This document shows, piece by piece, positions 61,807-64,000 of a stretch of DNA of 64,000 nucleotides. This stretch comes from Hemileia vastatrix (lineage: Eukaryota; Basidiomycota; Pucciniomycetes; Pucciniales; Zaghouaniaceae): NCBI GenBank assembly GCA_030280995.1, contig JASXTE010000001.1, positions 7,845,001 to 7,909,000 on the forward strand, written 5' to 3'. Made by a program: the position numbers and the translations under genes. The first letter of the stretch is position 1. The number at the start of each line of letters is the position of its first letter. Under the pieces are notes generated by a model. The model made no database searches and was not told where the DNA came from. It worked only from the letters and a program-made list of their open reading frames with translations.

Positions 61807-64000
61807 CTTCCAGTACCCCATGTATAATATCTTTATCTGTTATCACTCTTTTTGTTTGATGATTTTCTCTATACTAGAGGGTATAAAAGTTAGAAACTTG
61901 TAATTATTTAAAAGTTATTTCACAACACAAATAGAAAGCCACAGACTTGACACTAATTCTCAGTAAAAAGTTTTTTTGAGGCACAATATAGCATTTTTTA
62001 AAAAATAATCCTGGTTGATTTGGTAGAAAAAAGGTGTATTTTTAAATGGAAGATTTCTAACTTTTATACCCCTAATATATTAACTTATCAATTATTATAA
62101 ATTTATTTTACTTAAGTAGCCTTTTGGATTACTTGTCTAGTTTTTATTTCATTTCTATTTTCTCTGGACTCTGTAGAATGTGTTAAAGTATGTTCAAATT
62201 TTTGTCTTTCTGTTTGTTGTCTTTTATTATTAACCAAAAGTAATCACTTAATTCTGTTGTTGTAATTCCCACTATATTTGTTTCTTCTTCTTGGGATTCT
62301 GGGTTTTTATTGTTTTTTGTAATGCATCTCTTCTTGGTGCATCTGCATTCTGACGTTTCTTTCCTTCTCTGTGACTTATTGTCATATTTACTCTAAATTA
62401 TTGAATTGCTAATTGCCATATTAACATGTGTATATTAAGTTTTTTCATGTTTAATAAACTTTTAATTGCACTACAATCTGTAATTATTTCAAATTTTGAT
62501 CCATATAGGTAATAATATAGTTTTCCAAATCCCTATACTTCACATATGCATTCTAGTTGTTTGGCTCCATATTTTAATTCTCTATTTCTTAATTGTCCTG
62601 ATATAAAACATATTAGTAACTCTTTTAGTTCATCTTCTATTTTTTTGTTTTTAATGCAATTTTTCTCGTAATCCTGTAAATCTTGCATCCACATATACTA
62701 TGAAAGGTTCATTCCAGTCTGGTAATATTAATACTTGTGTTGATTTTGGTTTTTTCTTTAATTCTTCAAATGGTTGTATTCTTTCTTTTGTCATTTCAAA
62801 TATTATATTCTTTTCCAATAGTTTATATAAAGATTTGCTTATTTATGCAAAATTTTTAATATATTGTCTGTAATAACTGCAAACTTCTAAAAAACTTTGT
62901 AGTTGTTTGATTTTTTTGTGGTAATTTTTTTTATATTATTGGTGCCACTTTTGCCTCTTCTTCTGATATATAAATTCCTGAGATTTTATATCCTAACGAA
63001 GTTAATTCTTTATATCCAAATTTGAATTTTTGTATGCTTATTCTGATTACTTATTCTATACTCTTTTCAAATTTAATATTCAAATTTTTTATGTGTTCTT
63101 CAATTTTTTTTGATAGTATTATTAAAGCATCAATATATATTATTAACCATCCCTCTCTTGATTCTTTATAATAAGTTTTTTCCATTATTCTTTGAAATAC
63201 TGCTGGTCCATTCTTAATACCAAAATGCATTAATAAATATTCATTAACTTCTATATGGAAGACAATTCTCAGTAATTCCCTTGTTTCTTTTTCTACTCTT
63301 ACTTTATGGTATCCCTCAAAAATATTGATTGTAGTAATATATTTAGCTCCTTTAATTGTTGAAATTTTTTGAACTATTCTTGGCATAGGATATGAATCTA
63401 ATATTGTATATGTGTTCAGTGCTCTGAAGTCCCCACATATTCTTGATTTTTTATTATGGTATGTAGTTATTGATGGTTCTGTAATTTATTTCTCCCTACT
63501 TGTGTAACTTCTCTTATAGCTTCTAGTTCTTTTGATTCTTTAATGTTTCTCTCAATTTCTTCCTTATTTCTTGGACTTGTATTGTATGGTTTTCTTTGTA
63601 ATGCTGCTGGGTATGGCTCTTCACAAGTTAATGTTATTTCTAATTCATGTCCTTAAATTTTTCTTATTTTCTTCTTCCCATATGAAAATGATTCTTTGTT
63701 CTTTTCAATTCTATTTTTTATTTCATCTCTTTCTTTTTCTGTCAAATCTTGATGATTTTAATGTTTAATAATTCTTTTTCAAATTCATTATCTTCTTTTT
63801 CAATGCTATATACTCTTATAGCTGGTTTCTTTTTTATTAAATTAAATTTTTTCATCTTGTCTTTTCCAATTGTGAATTCTTTGTCTATGTAGTTAATATT
63901 GAAACCTTATCTGTATAGATTTTCACCTCCCAGTATTTTTGTATTTTCACTCCTCATTTCTACAAATATTATTTTTTTACTTTTAGTATATTTTTACTCT
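61807..64000 (-). pseudogene. Element F protease/RT/RNase H remnant, runs off the window
   Basis: Minus strand. RNase H remnants lie at about 62450-62700 and RT at 63051-63650. RT shows the substrate-binding and catalytic block (GAKYITTINIFEGYHKV, WLIIYIDALIILSK), where YxDD has become YIDA. The end of RNase H and the linker to integrase (ADAPRRDAL near 62330) are followed by a MITE. The frame is broken often. The partner half is at 5455-6738. Confidence 0.75.
61877..62072. mobile_element. MITE with ~22-bp terminal inverted repeats
   Basis: The left end GGGTATAAAAGTTAGAAACTT and the right end, inverted, GGGTATAAAAGTTAGAAATC are almost the same. Flanking TA (or CTA) is repeated on both sides. 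About 196 bp with no coding capacity. It lies in the RNase H-integrase linker of F. The superfamily is uncertain: Tc1/mariner if the TSD is TA. Confidence 0.7.

Larger units (their letters stand above)
4015..64000 (-). mobile_element. Element F: old Ty3/gypsy chromovirus split by element D
   Basis: The left half (to 6738) holds the integrase and chromodomain and the right half (from 61807) holds RT and RNase H, both on the minus strand, in the order expected if one element was cut open. Joining the flanks of D and removing one GAAAA-type 5-bp duplication restores an uninterrupted reading frame through the start of the integrase zinc domain (V-L-K-M-C-H-D-E). F continues past the right window edge. 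It is the most decayed element here. Confidence 0.75.

Noticed and set aside
1..64000. Host genes, tRNA or rRNA
   Set aside because: None could be recognised; every long frame with a domain belongs to a mobile element.

Overview
What this is. The window reads as eukaryotic, most likely fungal, transposon-packed DNA. It is very AT-rich, has no recognisable host gene, tRNA or rRNA, and almost every stretch that can be explained belongs to a mobile element. Short introns (55-86 bp, GTAAGT/GTAAAG donors), chromodomain Ty3/gypsy elements and zinc-cluster-like proteins point to a fungus. The gag of one element resembles those of basidiomycete (including rust-type) gypsy elements, but that placement is an inference from memory, not a search.

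Layout. The window is a nest of insertions that can be taken apart from target-site duplications (TSDs). 1-2627 is the 3' end of a decayed chromovirus (A, +). 2628-2880 is an LTR fragment and 2896-3938 a solo LTR of another family. About 4015-6738 and 61807-64000 are the two halves of an old gypsy element (F, -). F is split by element D (-, 6739-61806), whose internal region is split again by two CACTA-like DNA transposons (10726-20086 and 22503-26983) and whose 5' LTR is split by element C (-, 30132-61314). The 3' LTR of C is split by element B (+, 31119-40143) and its 5' LTR by element E (+, 47371-60342). The 5' LTR of B carries a 261-bp CACTA-like MITE. Sister copies inside the window show the uninterrupted target for B (near 61124) and for C (near 7400).

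How the parts work. A, B, C, D and F are Ty3/gypsy chromoviruses encoding Gag, protease, reverse transcriptase, RNase H, integrase and a chromodomain. All are mutated, although the RT-to-chromodomain frame of B is fully open. Comparing B, C and D shows that the real Gag N-terminus probably needs splicing: a 5'-leader intron and a 55-58 bp intron in gag are placed identically in B and C. E is a different, more GC-rich gypsy lineage. It has a gag-protease frame, a textbook T TTT TTA slippery site at the overlap with pol, a pol broken by one stop and an integrase deletion, and a 4.1-kb cargo before the 3' LTR. That cargo holds two antisense, intron-containing genes with a Zn(II)2Cys6-like cysteine pattern, and many copies of a TAAACTG-type motif lie around them.

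The most striking non-coding structure is the larger CACTA-like element. It carries a satellite of about 608 bp, each monomer centred on a palindrome of about 46 bp. Coordinates of insertion boundaries are read directly from the sequence; identities and ages are by-eye comparisons only.
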